Below, piece after piece: positions 12,944-26,673 of a DNA stretch of 64,000 nt (positions within the stretch are counted from its first letter, which is position 1; each line of letters starts with the position of its first letter). The notes beneath the pieces are model-generated. The model saw only the letters and a list, made by a program, of their open reading frames with translations, ran no database searches and had not been told where the DNA came from. The position numbers and the translations under genes were made by a program. The DNA comes from Aptenodytes patagonicus (lineage: Eukaryota; Chordata; Aves; Sphenisciformes; Spheniscidae): NCBI RefSeq assembly GCF_965638725.1, contig NC_134959.1, positions 13,868,417 to 13,932,416 on the forward strand. Direction: 5' to 3'.

Positions 12944-15900
12944 ATTCCTTTAATTTTCATCTTTATTTTAAGAGATCATAAACACTGGAAGAAAGTGACA
13001 GATGCCTCACTTCAGTCTCTCCTCCCCTCTGTGTGCAAAATCTATTCCCTCAAGGAACTACAATAAGACTGACATACATCCCTTTCTTGAAAGCCACTAA
13101 AATAGCTTTGCCATGGGCTTCACAAGAAATTTGTAACACCAAGTGTGTCTTTCTGGACTCATCCTTTTGACATATTGATAGTCAAGGTTCCCGTTGCCTG
13201 TCCCCTCTGCGCTCTTTTCATCTAACACTATTTACTGGTGCTACCTTTTCATAATTAAGAGTCCGTATCAAAGCAGTTGTAACACCATTTAAGCAGCTTT
13301 TCTAAGGAATCAAATCTAAATGAAAAGGCAAAGTATAAAAATGGCCCATCTTCTGCTGTGCCTAACTGATTTGCTCTGCATTTTATCCTCAGGGAGGTGC
13401 TGATTCCAAAAGGCAGGGAAGAAGGACCATTCACAAAAGCAGCATCGCACAACCAGCAAGAAGAGCTGCTTGTGTATTTTACATCTACACGTGTTGCGTG
13501 TCTCTAAAAGCAGCTGCCCAGCCATGCTCCGGCCATTTCGGCTGGATTGTTTATCACAATTCACAGAAGTGAGTATTTAACCTACTGACTCCTGCATCAC
13601 AGCACGGGCCAGGTATTTGTTTCTTTTGTTACATTAATATTGGCGACAGAGTAACATACTCATTAATGGCGATAATGATTATACAGTGAGGTAGAAGAGC
13701 AATTCTTCCAACATACCGTACAAAGGAATCAGTTTCATTAATTAATAAAATTTATTAAAGAATACAAGACAATCAAGGAAAACACACTTTTCTTAAGCAC
13801 CTTCTCAGATGCTGATCATTGGGTCAGTAACTTTAAACCTACCAACCTGTTATTGGTAACGCTACGTGTGCCACACAGGGACGAGCAACAGGAGAGCACA
13901 CCCGGGCTCAGAGATGGACAAGCATCCATCGCCCCTCGGCTAGCAGGGGCAGAAGCCCCCAGCAAGGCTGCAAGGGGCTCCAGAGCAGGAAAGACATGGA
14001 GGAGCAAGACAGCAGGACAAACCATGTCCTGCACTGAATACATGCTAACTGCAGGATTGGAACATGAACAACAACAGACCCACCACCATACGCTGGATAA
14101 AACCCTCCATTTCCCAGCTTGCTCTATCACTATCTAAGAGACCAATTCCTCTGAGACTGCTTCTGCAAGGTCCTAATCACACCTTCAAGAAGTTTGGGTG
14201 AGGACTTTTCCTGAGCACGATGATCTCAAAGACTTTGCAGGTATTAATACCCGAATCCTCATAAAAATCTCCGGTGAGATGGCCATTTAACTAACCGTTT
14301 ACCAGAACTGCAGAACAACATGCAGGTTTTGGTTTTCCCTAAAAATTAATGTAAAAAAGAAAAATCTATGGCAGAGTAGAGACTAGAATCCAAGTTCCCA
14401 GTTTCAGAGCTATCTTAGGCAGCAGTACCTGTATTTCTTTAAATGATCATATTCCTACATGACTGTCATGTCAGATTTTAATTCTGGTTACCAACACGCT
14501 GTCATTAGCTATCTGGGGGATTTACTGGTTTTGGCAAGCAAGGTAATATAGGAGCATTCAGCTGTGCATTCAGTACTCAAACAGTTTTAGGGGAAAAAAG
14601 GTGGCGAGGAAGAGAAAGATCGCTATAGGGGCTGCAAGACTAAGTTCCCTGAATTCACACAGGCATTAGTTAAGTTACATAGTATTTTCGATCTTCAGTT
14701 CCACCATTGTGAGATAGTAATTGCTCAGTGCCATGCAGATAGATGCTTAAGAGATTAGGAAATGCCTGAATACAACAGACACAGTAACAGGGGACTCAGA
14801 CACGTCATGGCAGCCAATGGGGAGAAGGTACACCTCACCTTACTTTGCTTACTCTGTTTTGTTCAAATGTAAATGTCTTTGTGAAATGATGATGAATCGA
14901 GATCTATTTTATTATGAGCTTTTCACTTTAGTTGATGTCATATCTACATTAAACCAAAAGATAATGGCTGGTAAGATCAAAATGCCAGTAGTCAGCCCCC
15001 GTTTAAGTTTGAAGTGGTTTTTTTTAGATGCCAAGACCTATCCGTAAACCAGATAAACACATCTAACAGGCATGAAGTGGAGAACAACTTTTTAAAGTGA
15101 TGTTTGCTGGCTTGCCAGTATTTGCTGCAGAACTTTAGACATCTGGCAAAAAAGTAACAATTGAATTTCATCTAGTATTTCTCCCTTTCACTCTATTCCT
15201 TCATGAAAATAAAACATATTTTGAAACCAAAGTCGACAAGTCTTTGTCTCAGGAAGAGGTTTTGAGGTTTGTTTTCGTTCCTGCTCAGGACTTGGTGTAG
15301 TCACCAGCAAGTCACTTCCGAGTGTCAGAGTTTATTTTTCTTGGATGTCCAAATGGAAACAGCTCATTCAAAATCCTTCTCATAAAGGAAGTGCTTACAA
15401 CTCATAAATCATGACCCAGAACTCAGTATTTCAATTTACTTATTTGCAAAATAACAAACACCCACCTGTTGCAGTTCTTACTAGATGATGTGTAAATTCA
15501 CTACGTTTATACAAGGCTGATGTAACTCAGTAGTCTAAATTCTCCTCTTTTCCACCAGCATCAATCTGGAGCAACTGCACTTGCAGTGAAGCAGCATAAC
15601 TTAGTGCAAATTGGCCCATGTCCTTAAAACCACTGCCCCTGAAGTCAGACTGAGAGTCCTGCAGGAACTAAGCCAAGAAAGCACTGCTTTAAAATACTTA
15701 ATGAGAAATGAGGTGGAATTGAAATGAATTTTCACAGCAATCAATGCAATGCTTCAATGTTTCCTCGGAAAGCCTGGCTCCTCTCCTCCCAGGTTGCCCT
15801 TCCCTCTTTCCCATTGTATTTTCATTAATTTAGAACTTAAATCACTAAAACAAGTGTGTGACTTTCAAAAATGCTTGAGATGTGTAAGCATGAAAATACA

Positions 15901-16499
15901 TTTTGTGTGGCTGTGTGCAACCATGAAACATTTTTTTAATGAAGAGACTGAAGTTGTATCTGTTCTGTTACTTGCCTGGGTTTGTTGTCACCATTGCTGT
16001 ACCCCCACAACTTTATAATGGCTAATAAGAAAGCACGACTGGAGTACAGTGGATGGGTTTTGTCCTTCATTAGAATTGTTGGTTTTCATCACATTTGATT
16101 TTCAATATTTTTCCTTTAAAATAACTCTTTGAACCAAAGCCTACATTCCTCTCTTGTTCCCACACTAATCTCCTACTTGCCAATCCTCAGGATTCACACA
16201 TATTGCTATATTTGGTGTTTTTCCTAAAGCTCTTCAAAGTTACATCACAATTAATTCCTTAAATTTAAAAGTGTTTTGAGCTCTCCTAATTGTAGAGACA
16301 ACCTCAAGAATATTGCCAAATTAATCTAATGGCCTCCAAACCAAAAGGCAATGAGCAAAAGACAAAAATCACTTTAAAACCCCTCTTCATAAGCCAACAT
16401 CGTGCTTCTGGGGAGCCTGACTTGTGGTTGCGAATGCTGGGCTTTAGTCACGTACACTGCTTTTGTCACAAAGATCCTGTAAACTTTATACAACTTCTT
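12944..16499. other. Intergenic, no gene seen
   Basis: AT-rich DNA. Apart from the tentative MITE-like remnant near 15525..15630, nothing is recognised. Confidence 0.55.
15525..15630. mobile_element. Possible diverged MITE-like remnant
   Basis: The segment holds TGTAACTCAGTAGTCTAAATTC, then AATCTGGAGCAACTGCAC, ending GCAAATTGGCCC, in the same order as the palindromic element but heavily diverged. Tentative. Confidence 0.3.
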
Positions 16500-16600
16500 A
16501 AGCTCAGAGGGGTAAACGCCCTGACCCAAGGTCATGCAGGGAAAGTGCTAAAACCCCAGATCTTCCAGTTCCCAGATGGATGCCTTGTTCACAGACACGC
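16500..16600 (+). mobile_element. MIR/CORE-SINE-like remnant
   Basis: AGCTCAGAGGGGTAAACGCC, then CTGACCCAAGGTCATGCAGG and GAAAGTGCTAAAACCCCAGA, follow the order of the MIR 3' core (CAGAGAGGTTAAGTAACTTGCCCAAGGTCACACAG, then a GTGG.AGAGC.. stretch). Recognised from memory of the consensus. Diverged, no tail seen. Confidence 0.55.
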
Positions 16601-18278
16601 AGATCCTAGGCTGGTCTCTTATCCCTTTAACATCCCATCCGATAGGGCTTTCTAGAAGCCATGAGCTTTCTACTGATCCTGCAGCTGAAACCCACCAGCA
16701 GCTGGTGTCTCTTCCGGCTCCTTAAGTCTCCAAACAGCAGGTCAATGCCATGTTCACATAGCCCATGAGCATCCATGCAGCCCTTAATGCACTGCACTCT
16801 CAAATAGTAACAATTCAACATATGAGGGCCTACAATCCCCCCTTCTGTCCTCCTCCACTGTGACAAGAAGGACCCCCCTCTGCTGGCACCAGAACCAAAT
16901 GCACTGATGTGCCCAGGCAGAAATACCAACACCAGCTCAGAGGGAAACACCACCTGCATAGCAAAAAGCACATAGGTGTACACAAAGAAACACCTTATAT
17001 ACCTCAAAATGAACAGGAGGTAGAGAATTAATCATCTTCAGAGCATAGAGGAACCCTGTTTCTTCAGTCTGTTCACAAGTGCCTCCTGGTCTTAAAGAGT
17101 TCAGAAAGGCCTGTGGTTTAATGGAGTCAAGTTTCATTCACCAAGTAAAAATGTATCAAGGCAAATAAATTAAAACCTCCTTCCCCCTCGCCCTGATGGC
17201 ACTAAACTCTCAGAAAGCCTCTCCAGAACTGAGCAAGCAGAGGCTGAGCCACCTACTCCAGACTGGTCATCTACGAAGTCCCATCTAGGGAGTCCTGTCC
17301 TGTAACCCACTGCCAGGTTACCTCCACGTCAAGCTGATTTCAGAGGCTGCACAACGCTGAACCAGGCTCTCTGGCTTTTTCCCTGATCCTACAGGGCATG
17401 ACTCCTGTTGCAACACACAAGAGTTAGCCCAATATTCTTATCATCACCCAGACCCCAATGAGAATTGAAACTACGGAGATGGGGAAAAAAGAACCTTTGA
17501 GGACATCAAGCGTAGTTTTGTCTGTGAATAATAAGGGTAAAACATGAGATATCTTAATCTTTATCCCATATTCATACATTTATAGCCAAAAAGCAAGGAA
17601 CAATATCTGAAATGTTCAAAGAATACTATGCCAGCACTTATCTGGTGACACTTGAGATGAAGATGATAATTGAAAGGATGATTGCATTGGGCTTGTTGTA
17701 CTCCACTGATAAGAAAGGTTTTAGAGAGCCCATTCGGTATGCTTAGCCATGATACAAGATGCCAGGAGAAAACACAGTACTGTGGCAGCGACAGTACCTC
17801 GGACGTATGAAACATTAAAATGAAAGATAAAGAAGGCTCTGAAAGAAGCAATATAGGGCACAGTTCGCTCGATGACAAACATTTGGACAAACGTCTAGAC
17901 ATCAGAATACCTCTTAATCACTGCCCACTGGCAGTCACCCTTCATTCCCATGCAAAAATCCATCTGTAAATTAGAAGCCTTTGCTGTCTCTCCCTTTGAT
18001 AAAGGCCAATAAGAAAAACACCAACAGCCGAAATCCTGCGTGGCTGTGCTCTCAGGATCTGCCGGCAGGGCTGACATGAGGTCCAAACCCAGGAAAAACA
18101 TGAGGTGATCACTTGTTTTGCTGTTCTATTTATTAAACATCTCTTGCTTGATTATAACTAAGCACTAAGTTTTTGCAATACTAGCAAAATCTGTAACGGT
18201 TTCTATAACTCTCATGATATTCTAAGCTAACTTCAGAGGCAGAGCAATTTACCAGAACTGCAGCTTAAACAAGTTTGA
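16601..18278. other. Intergenic, no gene seen
   Basis: No gene or named repeat. The sequence just left of the hAT fragment was read for an upstream transposase part and gave none. Confidence 0.5.
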
Positions 18279-18659
18279 ATTTCATTTGCTATATATATGA
18301 AGAGAATACTCTCACTGAAAAAAGAAATGCATGAGCGCACATTAAAGCAGAGCTTTGATTCTGAACTCTTTATCCTGAACTCTGAACAATGGATACTTAT
18401 GAATCATTTGTGCCGCATACTGAAGCCTTTTGAACTGGTAACAAGAGAAATCAGTTCTGCTAATGCATCTCTCATCCGAGATCTCTCACTCATCCAGATT
18501 TTAAATCTGAAACTTAGAAGAATAAAACCGTCTTTTTGGAAGGACCAAGAGTATTTTGGAAAACAGACTGGTCAGACAGGAGGGGAATTTCTGGATAGGG
18601 CAATACGAAGATTGTGTGCAGGTTCAGATTTTCAAGACCAGATGTTTAAAATAAATGCC
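18279..18659 (+). pseudogene. hAT-superfamily transposase fragment (ZBED-like), decayed
   Basis: A 121-codon frame (ATG at 18297, open from 18279, stop 18660..18662) contains LNSEQWILMNHLCRILKPFE (about residues 28 to 47), then LVTREISSANAS and LIQILNLKLRRI. This matches the hAT transposase core before the C-terminal dimerisation region, where family members read roughly EQW..L..I..ILKPFE..TREIS followed by a hydrophobic V/I-P helix. The fragment covers only a small part of a transposase of more than 500 residues. No BED zinc finger upstream or hATC domain downstream was found, and no terminal repeats were recognised. It is a relic, not an active gene. A domesticated gene exon is a less likely alternative. 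Confidence 0.65.
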
Positions 18660-21600
18660 TGAAAAAGGTGGGGAAGAGGCCTTACAAAATGGTTTGCACT
18701 GCTTGTATTTGGGGTCTGGCGGGGCAATATTGTCACTCTGCAGTGTGCAGCAAAACTAGATTGTGGACGTCCTAATGATTAGGATGACATTAAGTAAAGT
18801 TTTGGATGTGGACAGAACACTGGATTAAAGTTTAGGAACCTATCCTATATACTGACATAAACTGGGTCCTAGTAATGAAAAAAATACAGCAAAGCTAGGA
18901 ATTCTCTCATAAGGAAAACCAGCCTTTACTAGTACTATAAAATCTTTCTATATAAGCCATCTTTAATCCTTCCCTACTTCTTACGGTTAACAGAAAATGC
19001 TCCAAACACAAGGCTTCTAGTTATGAATTTTGTAGAAGTCTGGTGTAACAAGTTTTATGTTTGAGGATATGTTTCACAAAAGAGATCAAGCTCAGATTAA
19101 AAGAATTAAAAGTGCAATCTGCAATGATGCATGGACAGATACGTTCCTCCAACTCCAGGCTTTTGAGAATTCCTTTTAAACAGTAGAGGAAAGTGTGCAA
19201 AAAAGCTACTGAAACTTTTATAAGAGATAAATTGCACAATACCAACCTGATTAAATTTCAAATGCTATCAACTTTTGCTTAGAGTCTACAAGAGGGAGCA
19301 GACCTGAATTGAGAGTGCAGCCATTGAAAATGCTTTCCAGGCAGGTCCAGACGTATGTCTAAATGAACGTCCACATTAAATGACAATGTCACTAATGACA
19401 GAAGCATTGAAAGATCAAAATGAAGTGCACAATCAGAACTCTGTATTTCAGTGCAAAATTCACCCTTAGTATTTAGCAGCAATGACCTCTGGATGATAAA
19501 ATGCCTGCAGTGGCCCAAGCATTAAGTGCACATGCCTGTACAACAGAGGAGCTAGCATTAGCACGCTGCTAAATCATAGCTTGTAGGTAAATGCTGCAGT
19601 AGTTAGATGCCTATGCAAGATGCATAGAGATAAAACCAGTCACGTAAGAATAACGCAGCATTTTTTGTCCCCTCTCCCTGCCATGCAGCCACAGCTCACT
19701 AATAAAAGCACATTTACTCTGGCAGTTCTCCAGGTCAATGCATTACACCCATGCTCAGCTACCAGGATTTTGCAGCTCAAAAAGGGCAGGTGGTGGGACG
19801 AGGCAGAAGAGACCCCAAGGCAGCCCCAGGGGGGCTCAGCAGTGGCCAAGGGGGCCCATGGTGCTGGGGTACTGGGGAACAGTGGGCTCTTGCTACACCA
19901 TCACCCCACGTGTCCCCCTTCGGCAGTGACCACTACCAAGTGTCAACCACTGCCCACATTAGAGCGCAGGTGAGTCTTTGCCATGGCCCCCTTCCCACAG
20001 GGATGATTTATGGGCAGGGTGCATTTAATCAATGACTTAATTCTCAACTTTTTGGATCCACCTGTAACCCCCAGTGTTTCATCAAACTTTATTCTTACCC
20101 TCTTCATAAATGTACACATACTTAATAAGATCAGACAGTGATAGCATTTCATAAGCGTATGCCATAAATACTCTCTCAGATGCCAAACTGAAAGCTTTCT
20201 CTCTCATGTTTAGTGACCCTCAAATCACACTTCTTTCAGATCACCCAACTGTTACAGTAACAGCAAAAGCAAAAGGATGGAAATAGCAAAATCCCACACA
20301 CATGCACACTTTACGCTATATTCACAAAAAGGGACAACCTCCCCTCTGAAATGCAGCCAGCTCTGGGGTAAAATGAATTCTGGTTTGGGAAGCAACATAA
20401 CTTCCCATACAATTTTGGAGAAAAGAGAAGTTTTGCACAAGCCAGCTCTGCTCATCTAAAGCAAACACTAGAGTAACAGGAATTTCTCCTTTGCAGAAAG
20501 AGCAACCCTGGAAGCCACCCTACATGCTAAACGGCACAGCACGCTGATTGAGAACTTTGTAAAAATGGCCAAAAGAAACTGAAAAACATGAATCTGTATT
20601 TTCCAGGAAGCTAAGAGTAAGATCTGGATAACCAAGGAGTTGCCTTGTAGTTGGGACAAGAGCAATAGTAAAGGAAGCAGAGAATGAACCACCAATGCAG
20701 CGGTGCAAGTTCTCATTTGTGATGCTAGAGCTGCTTTATTTGCTGAGCTCCCATCCTTCAACAGCAGGTCAATGTTTTAACGTGGATTGGGCACATAAAT
20801 GCAGATCAATTTATGCATTAAAAAAAATCATCTACATGTGCATTTATTTCAATTTCATTTTAGTGAATCAGGTCCTGATTCAATGCTAACTGAAAACCCT
20901 TGAAATAACTGCGAGCTTGCTCATAGCCAATTCTGTGTCACTGCTATGAAATTAGTAGCGAAATTAAATGGCTCAACAGTGCTAAGACATTCCCCAACTA
21001 CTCCAGCAAGCAGTCACTCACCTCTAAGGTTAACAGGATAAAGGCTGGATAAAGAAACTACTCATTATACCAGCTCTACAAAGAAGCAATTATGAGACTT
21101 TATAAAGTGGTTTCAAATATATTTTGCAAACTAGGACTCAGACAAATATTAGTGGCAGCAAATTACAGTACTTAGCAGAATTATCACCAGAAAAGAGACT
21201 CTTTTAATCTATAAAAAATATCAACAAAAGATGTAAATATGGACTCCTTGATGGGTGGTATATCTTGAAGAAAATATACATCTAATCTCACAGTGTGTTA
21301 CCTCCACTACCTGGAGAGAAGGTTAACAATTCAGAGCTGTTTCCTACAGCTATAGAATATATTTTGATGTAGATTTGTAGATATCACAGACTTAAAATCT
21401 ATTATATAATCACAGGGCAAGTGTAAGGAACCTGGGGACATACTTCTCTACAGTAAAGTGCTGGAACACTGGCTCTCATTTTAAACAATGTTATTCCCTG
21501 TTTTTAACAAATTATATTTCATTCTGTGGCCTTTTGGTTCTATTTTCCCCAGCGTAAACAGCAACAGCGTTTTCACCACCACGCGTACAATTTGCAGGCT

Positions 21601-23833
21601 ATATATTGGCATTACACACGCGTTTATCTCCACGTGCGACAGGCAGCTAGGAGAAAACAGTCACCCTCGCAGCATCTCGCAACAAGCACCGGATTATGAT
21701 CTCGTTTGCATCACTATAAATCCAGAGCTACCATACTCACGTACCAGCAGATCCTGCTCTGGGCTAAATCGCACACGCCAGCAGGGAATCTGTTGGTGAT
21801 CCAGGGATTCACAACCCAATATCCCCAAGCATTCTGTTCCTATTCAAGTCAATATGAACGGTGAGAACCAGCACCTTGGGATGTCAAGCAATTACTGCAG
21901 GTTTACGTCAGGGTAACACAGAAGAATTGGCCCATCCTGTCACACACACTTCATGTATAAATACCCTGAACAGCAAGCTGCAATGCAAGAAGTCAAAGAT
22001 CCCTGCAGCTTTCGTCTCCCCTTGCTCAAAGGGTAAAGCTCTCCAGTGGAGGCCAGCGCTTGTTGAACACGACCAACTACTGTCACAAGCAGAAAACACT
22101 TCTGTGGGTCCCTGACATTTCTTTCTCTGAAATTTTCAGTCTCTTCTTCATCAAAGGAACAATATGCATGTTTTTAAATTCCTTCCATTAAAGTCTTATA
22201 CAACTTTTTTTGGATGGCACTCCAGCAGATCTGGGAGGTGGCCCTGATCATGTACTCCAGTGTGTGAAGGAGACAACCAGGGTGGTGGTAATCGCTGCAG
22301 CTTCTGCCCTCTTTCTGTGAGGAACCTCACTCCTACCCCAGCCACACTCCCAACCAGATTTACCTGTGAGCATGTTGTAGCTGCCAGCGCTGAGCATCTG
22401 AAACCCTCTGCATTAACTAAACACAACTGGGAAGTGAGCTTCCATGGGCTCGTTAACCCTTCCTTGCTTCACTCATTTTAATTTGCATTTGGCAAGCTCC
22501 AAAACATTCAGAGGTCAGGTTTTAGCTTAATTAAGAGACCACAAAAATCCAGACAGTCATCCAAACCTTCTGAGCACTTGGAGTGTGGGAAAGCAAAGTA
22601 AGAAAATCACGTGCCAGCAATCTCGCTGAAGATTTCTAGTGTTTGCTGCTCTGAACAAGGCTTGAAAATACCAGAACCATTTCTCTCCCTCACACTGAGC
22701 TTGAGCACTGCAGAGACCCGACCAAAAACTCAATGCAAAACACCTGAGCTTTGGTGCATTATCACTTGCAGCTGCCGATTTTCCAGTATCCCTCAGTTAT
22801 TTTTCAGACTCCTCCCCAGGAAAACTGCTGGGGATACCACTTCTACCTACATTTTTCTGTCATATACCATCTCTTAAGTTTTCTCCAGCAGTTCCTTCAT
22901 TTTTAAAACCCATCTTCCTAAACTTAGAAAAAAAATCCTCCCCTTTGTTCCCCAGGTGAATATAATTCTCCCCTTACTTCTCCACATTCGATATTTGACT
23001 CCTGGATGAAACAGCACGGAGCTGCAGCATTAGCAGTTCCTGAAGGGACCATCCCTTTCCCTTACTATTTGGATAATGGTTGCTCCACAAGATCAATTAA
23101 AAGAAGAAAATGAAAACAGGAATTGATACCCGAGCCTAGGCCCTCGCCCAAGCCAAGGGCACCGACAATTGCAGCGATAATTTAGCGGTGCTCTTCTGCC
23201 CTCGTTTTGTCCATGTTTATTTATGCATCTTTCTGTTATAAGCATCACGCATTAAAGTCAATAGCCTACCACTGCTTATCAGAAAACAAGTGGAGCCAGA
23301 CCTGGACTTCTATAAATAAGATTTACTCTATTGGCTAAATAATGACATTTAACTGGTCTGATTTAACTGACTATGGCAGTTCTTAGAGCAAAATTTAATT
23401 ACACTTTGTACTTATTACAGTTCCTTTGTGTGCCTCTTGCTTCCCAGCAATTTTGAAATATAGTCTTAAGTCTGCTATACAATACATCTCCATACCTATA
23501 GTGACATGTGCTAACAGATGGCACCACGAGCACGGAGCCGCAGATCAGCATGAGTTGTCAGTTTTGGTGGCCACGTTTTCCCTGAAGTTATCGCAGCCCA
23601 ACAAAATGGCATGAAATAATCACCGGCCATTTCCCGCGGGCTGGGAAGAGCGTGACTCAGCACCAGCGCTTTTTATAACATCCAAACACTTAACTTTCTA
23701 GAAATGCCTTTATATTTATGGAGTGCATTCATTATGGAAGTCTGCTAAGTAGCCGATGCGCTGGGATGATACTGCTCAACCATAAATGCAGCAAGAGCGC
23801 TGACATCTCAGATCCTTGGGTGGGCTGGGCAGC

Positions 23834-23855
23834 GCACCGCACCGCACCGCACCGC
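23834..23855 (+). repeat. Four-unit GCACC tandem repeat
   Basis: A 5-bp unit, GCACC, repeated four times. Confidence 0.85.
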
Positions 23856-24550
23856 CAGTAAGGAGGAGGCAAAGGACATGTGCTGGTGTACGTCGGATAA
23901 TATTGCTCTGTAAAATTATATTAGACGTGCATTAGGGGCTGTAACAGAAGACAGTAAGAGTAAAGGATATGCAGAAGCAGGAAAGAGAAGCGCATGCAGG
24001 GGCAATGGGAAACGCTCGCACAGCTCTGCCTTCCCACCATAGCCCTGCGCCGTGGGGAGCCACCAGCACCCTCCCCACCAGCTCGCACCACTGGGCACAA
24101 AACAGGGGAAGAGCCACAAAGCTTGGTGTCACATCTTACATTCAGGTTTCTCACGCACTTTACCACATTCAGAGGAAATTCAGGACTAGCCCGAGGTGGG
24201 GTTCAGCTTTACCTGGGACCGATGCACCAATGTTAGGAAAACATACCATGGGGAAGATACAGGCACATGCTCCTAATGCAACTTAAAGACAGGATGACCT
24301 AAACCGCATCTTCACTCCAAGCTCTCAAACTTTAAAGCCCCTTAGGACCTATCCTACACTTGCTATCATCTTGTGATTGAATTTCCTGAATTCACACCCC
24401 CCAAACACGTTTTGGCACAGCTTTACCATACCTGCAAACAGTCTTGGAGCAATGGAACTGCTGCCACCTCACCAGAGCCAGGTGTAACACCCCCAACACA
24501 TGCCCAATTTGAAGTCTGAGTTGGTTGAAGAGCATCATGGGAAATGTAGT

Positions 24551-24610
24551 CCTCGCCTCCTCCTCATCGTCTTCTCCTTCTTTTTCTTCTTCTTCCCCCT
24601 CCCTGTCCCC
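24551..24610 (+). repeat. (CTT/CCT)n-rich pyrimidine tract
   Basis: About 60 bp, almost all C and T, in trinucleotide-like units. Ser- or Glu-rich frames across it are artefacts. Confidence 0.85.
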
Positions 24611-26370
24611 AGCACACACATCCCTCTGGGATCCTTGGATCAGGGATGTCAGGCTGACAGAGCCCAGGCTTGGCTGGTGCATCCCCAGGAAGCAGCTCCT
24701 TTCCTCACAGCCTGCAAGGACACAACTGCCTCCTGCCATTTTGGACCTTCGTCTGGGGAGAACTTCCACAGAGGCTGAATTTAGCTACAATTAAATGCCA
24801 CAGCAGGTTTTTCTGGTGTGTTTTTTGTTTGAGCTTTTATGACTGCCCAACCACTGAATATTTATATTTTTTAAAGGATTCATTGTTCTTCCATTGATGC
24901 CTGAAATCAAGGTCTCAAAGCAACATCCTCCAAATCCTTTATGGAGGGGAATCCATTTTTTTTTAAATGATTGGTGAAATATTCTGTTTGTGCGTTTGCA
25001 TGTAGACAACCACTTACATGCAGCTTTAAATATGGCTAAGTGGACTACAGGCATTTCAGAGGATAGGATGTTACTAGGCAGATAAGAATTTCAGACGCAA
25101 ACCTGAAAGTATAATTGGTGGATGAACAGGTAGCAGGAAACAGTGTGGAATATATTTTCTGAAGATCTACATTTTCACCATTTCTCTGCAGTGGAAATGC
25201 ATCAGCACACGATTTTCACCATCAAAGCCCACGGTGTCGTAACCCACTGCAGAATTGTGGCCTTAGGGTTTAGTAGATTACTGTAAAGTAATTTTAAATG
25301 TTTGCTGTTTTCTTTCAAAATGGAAAATACAGAATAAAAGCCTCAAACAACATCACACAGAAATAACTGGTTTGGTTATGGTATTGCATGAGTGTGGAAA
25401 TGCTTTTTAAAACCTCCGTGCTGCCAGGTGGGTGCCCAGGCTACTGCTGGGGTCCCAGTCCCACAGTCAAACCGACCACAGCAGAGCTGGTGGGTCCCCA
25501 CCGGGCTCCCAGCTCCGGCACACGGCACTGGTGACCTCGCGGTTGCAGGTTCTATGCCTCAGGCACTCTTAAAAAAAATAGAAGTTTGAATTAGGTGCTG
25601 CATCCACAGCAAAATTTCTCTTTCAAGCTACAAGGCCAAGAAGAAGAAAAATTTTACAGGAAGATGGGTCCAGTTTTGATTACAGCAGCACAAGCACAAC
25701 CCTGGCAAAACCCTGCAGAATAGACACCTCTTAGCATTTCCCTCTCAGAACCACAGCAAAACACGTGAAAGGTCATATACAAGATAGGATTTGACACAAT
25801 AAGATTTCACTCCCATGTTAATGCACCTCAGATCAAGCCTGCAAAAGTGAAATAATAAATTTAGGAAAACAAGCAAAATGACCCTACTGGTTGGTTGGTT
25901 TTCTAGATACCATCTACATATTTTAGAAACGTACAACCTTCTAATAGAAATGAATAAACTACTCAACCATAAAGTTGCTATAGAAGATATGCTTGTTCTG
26001 ATTGGAAAGGGCATCTGCTATCTGCAATATTGATAATACTTTTCAAATTTCATCTGCTTTTGTTTGCATTCTGTGTCGTCTGTTTAAACACACTGGGAAT
26101 AATAATGAATCCCAGCATTATCTCCACTTTTTCAAGGCCGAACATATAACTTTATCACAAAAATAATTAAAATTCTTTGGCACTCTTGTATCTTTTCCAT
26201 TAAACGTTATCAAGCAGTGACAATAAACTAACATCAGTCCAAGGCTGCCCATATGCTGCTTTTAAAAAGAATGCATTTGTCCCAGGGTGAGATACATGAA
26301 TTTTGTGTTTACAGGGTCAAACAATTCCAAAGTTTTTTACAGTGTAAGGACTAAAAAATCTGTGCGTGCA

Positions 26371-26410
26371 TACACACATGCAAATGCACACACACAGACA
26401 CACACACACA
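26371..26410 (+). repeat. Imperfect (CA)n microsatellite
   Basis: TACACACATGCAAATGCACA followed by CACACAGACACACACACACA. Confidence 0.9.
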
Positions 26411-26657
26411 GAGCTGAGGATATTGGGTTCAGAGGGAACACCTACAAACTGGTTTGTTAAAACTTCCTTTCACAGGCAAATCTTAGCAGCTTAACGATTT
26501 GGAGAACTAAAGATGTAAATATTTTGCATACTTGTACAACACAGTCAATCCAATAAATGATGCTCTGAAACATTCTTGGATGTCATATGCAGTTAGTCTC
26601 AGATGTAGCAAATGAATTTTTTCTGAACTGAATTTCCTGTATAGGTCTATATATTAT

Positions 26658-26673
26658 CTCCTACATGTAGGAG
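26658..26673. repeat. Perfect 16-bp palindrome
   Basis: CTCCTACATGTAGGAG is fully self-complementary without a spacer. Role unknown. Confidence 0.7.

Larger units (their letters stand above)
18663..26370. other. Intergenic, no gene seen
   Basis: Mostly AT-rich DNA with short chance frames. Simple repeats are listed separately. I looked for a continuation of the hAT transposase in 18663..19900 and found no recognisable motif. Confidence 0.5.
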
